A DNA stretch of 5,809 nt, taken from the NCBI GenBank assembly GCA_009778865.1, contig WRFJ01000062.1, forward strand, positions 1 to 5,809, in the 5' to 3' direction. Below the pieces are notes generated by a model that was given only the letters and a program-made list of their open reading frames with translations, was not told the DNA's origin and ran no database searches. This DNA is from Chloroflexota bacterium (GTDB lineage: Bacteria > Chloroflexota > Dehalococcoidia > Dehalococcoidales > WRFJ01). Every line of letters starts with the position of its first letter. Positions within the stretch are counted from its first letter, which is position 1. Shown here piece after piece: positions 5,700-5,809 of the stretch. A program made the translations under genes and the position numbers.

Positions 5700-5809
5700 T
5701 TAACGAGTGTAAAGAATAATATCTTTCTCCACCTTATCTTTATCAAAGTCCCAGACTCTAGTCAGTTCTTTATCTAAATACCATATGAATCTGATATCAG
5801 GGTTCTTTA
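5700..5809 (-). CDS. C-terminal end of a protein with a Listeria-Bacteroides (InlB B-type) repeat, partial
   Basis: Reading leftward from the right edge, an open frame covers 35 codons (5807-5703) and stops with TAA at 5700-5702. The 5' end is outside the window. The visible residues include FIWYLDKELTRVWDF followed by DKVEKDIILYTR. They fit the pattern of the Listeria-Bacteroides repeat (InlB B-repeat, Flg_new): F-x-G-W-Y-x-D-x-x-L-T, then F-D-F, then V-x-x-D-x-x-L-Y-A-x-W. The fragment ends exactly where a repeat would end (LYTR in place of LYAKW). Such repeats occur in secreted or cell-surface proteins of Bacillota and Bacteroidota. The repeat is degenerate (I for the G before WY, no terminal W), and with only 35 residues the rest of the protein cannot be judged. 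It converges on the DUF4870-like gene across the shared hairpin. Confidence 0.6.
   Translation of the reverse strand, partial: KNPDIRFIWYLDKELTRVWDFDKDKVEKDIILYTR

Overview
The window looks like a stretch of a moderately AT-rich bacterial chromosome, most likely from the Bacillota (Firmicutes). The clues are an rsmG next to a Ycf45/SpoIIIAA-like AAA ATPase, a short-form ThiC of about 430 residues, strong AAGGAG ribosome binding sites on several genes, and a Listeria-Bacteroides-type surface repeat at the right edge. From memory of gene order, a Negativicutes or related clostridial lineage fits best. This is an inference; Chloroflexota or Cyanobacteria/Vampirovibrionia relatives cannot be excluded from sequence alone.

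Layout. Positions 1-1751 are leftward: rsmG (16S rRNA m7G527 methyltransferase) is followed 9 bases later by a P-loop ATPase of the Ycf45/R3H type that runs off the left edge. A 162-base divergent intergenic region (1752-1913) holds overlapping back-to-back promoter candidates and two short perfect inverted repeats, but no recognisable TPP riboswitch. Rightward from 1914 come thiC (HMP-P synthase), a site-2 metalloprotease with a C-terminal CBS-like pair, and a GreA-family elongation factor with an extra N-terminal domain resembling the core-binding (SAM-like) domain of tyrosine recombinases. The gaps between these three are 35 and 19 bases, so they probably form one transcription unit. A small three-helix DUF4870/Tic20-like membrane protein follows with its own promoter and a strong ribosome binding site. 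The unit ends at a hairpin with a perfect 24-bp stem (5613-5669). Facing it from the right edge is the C-terminal tail of a leftward gene whose last residues match an InlB B-type repeat.

How the genes relate. rsmG and the ATPase make a plausible two-gene operon. On the other side, a thiamin-synthesis enzyme is joined to a membrane protease and a transcription factor with no obvious thiamin role. The most unusual points are the recombinase-domain/GreA fusion and a thiC lacking the expected THI-box. No RNA genes, insertion sequences or CRISPR arrays were seen, and I found no clear evidence of a wholly new system; most of the window is housekeeping.
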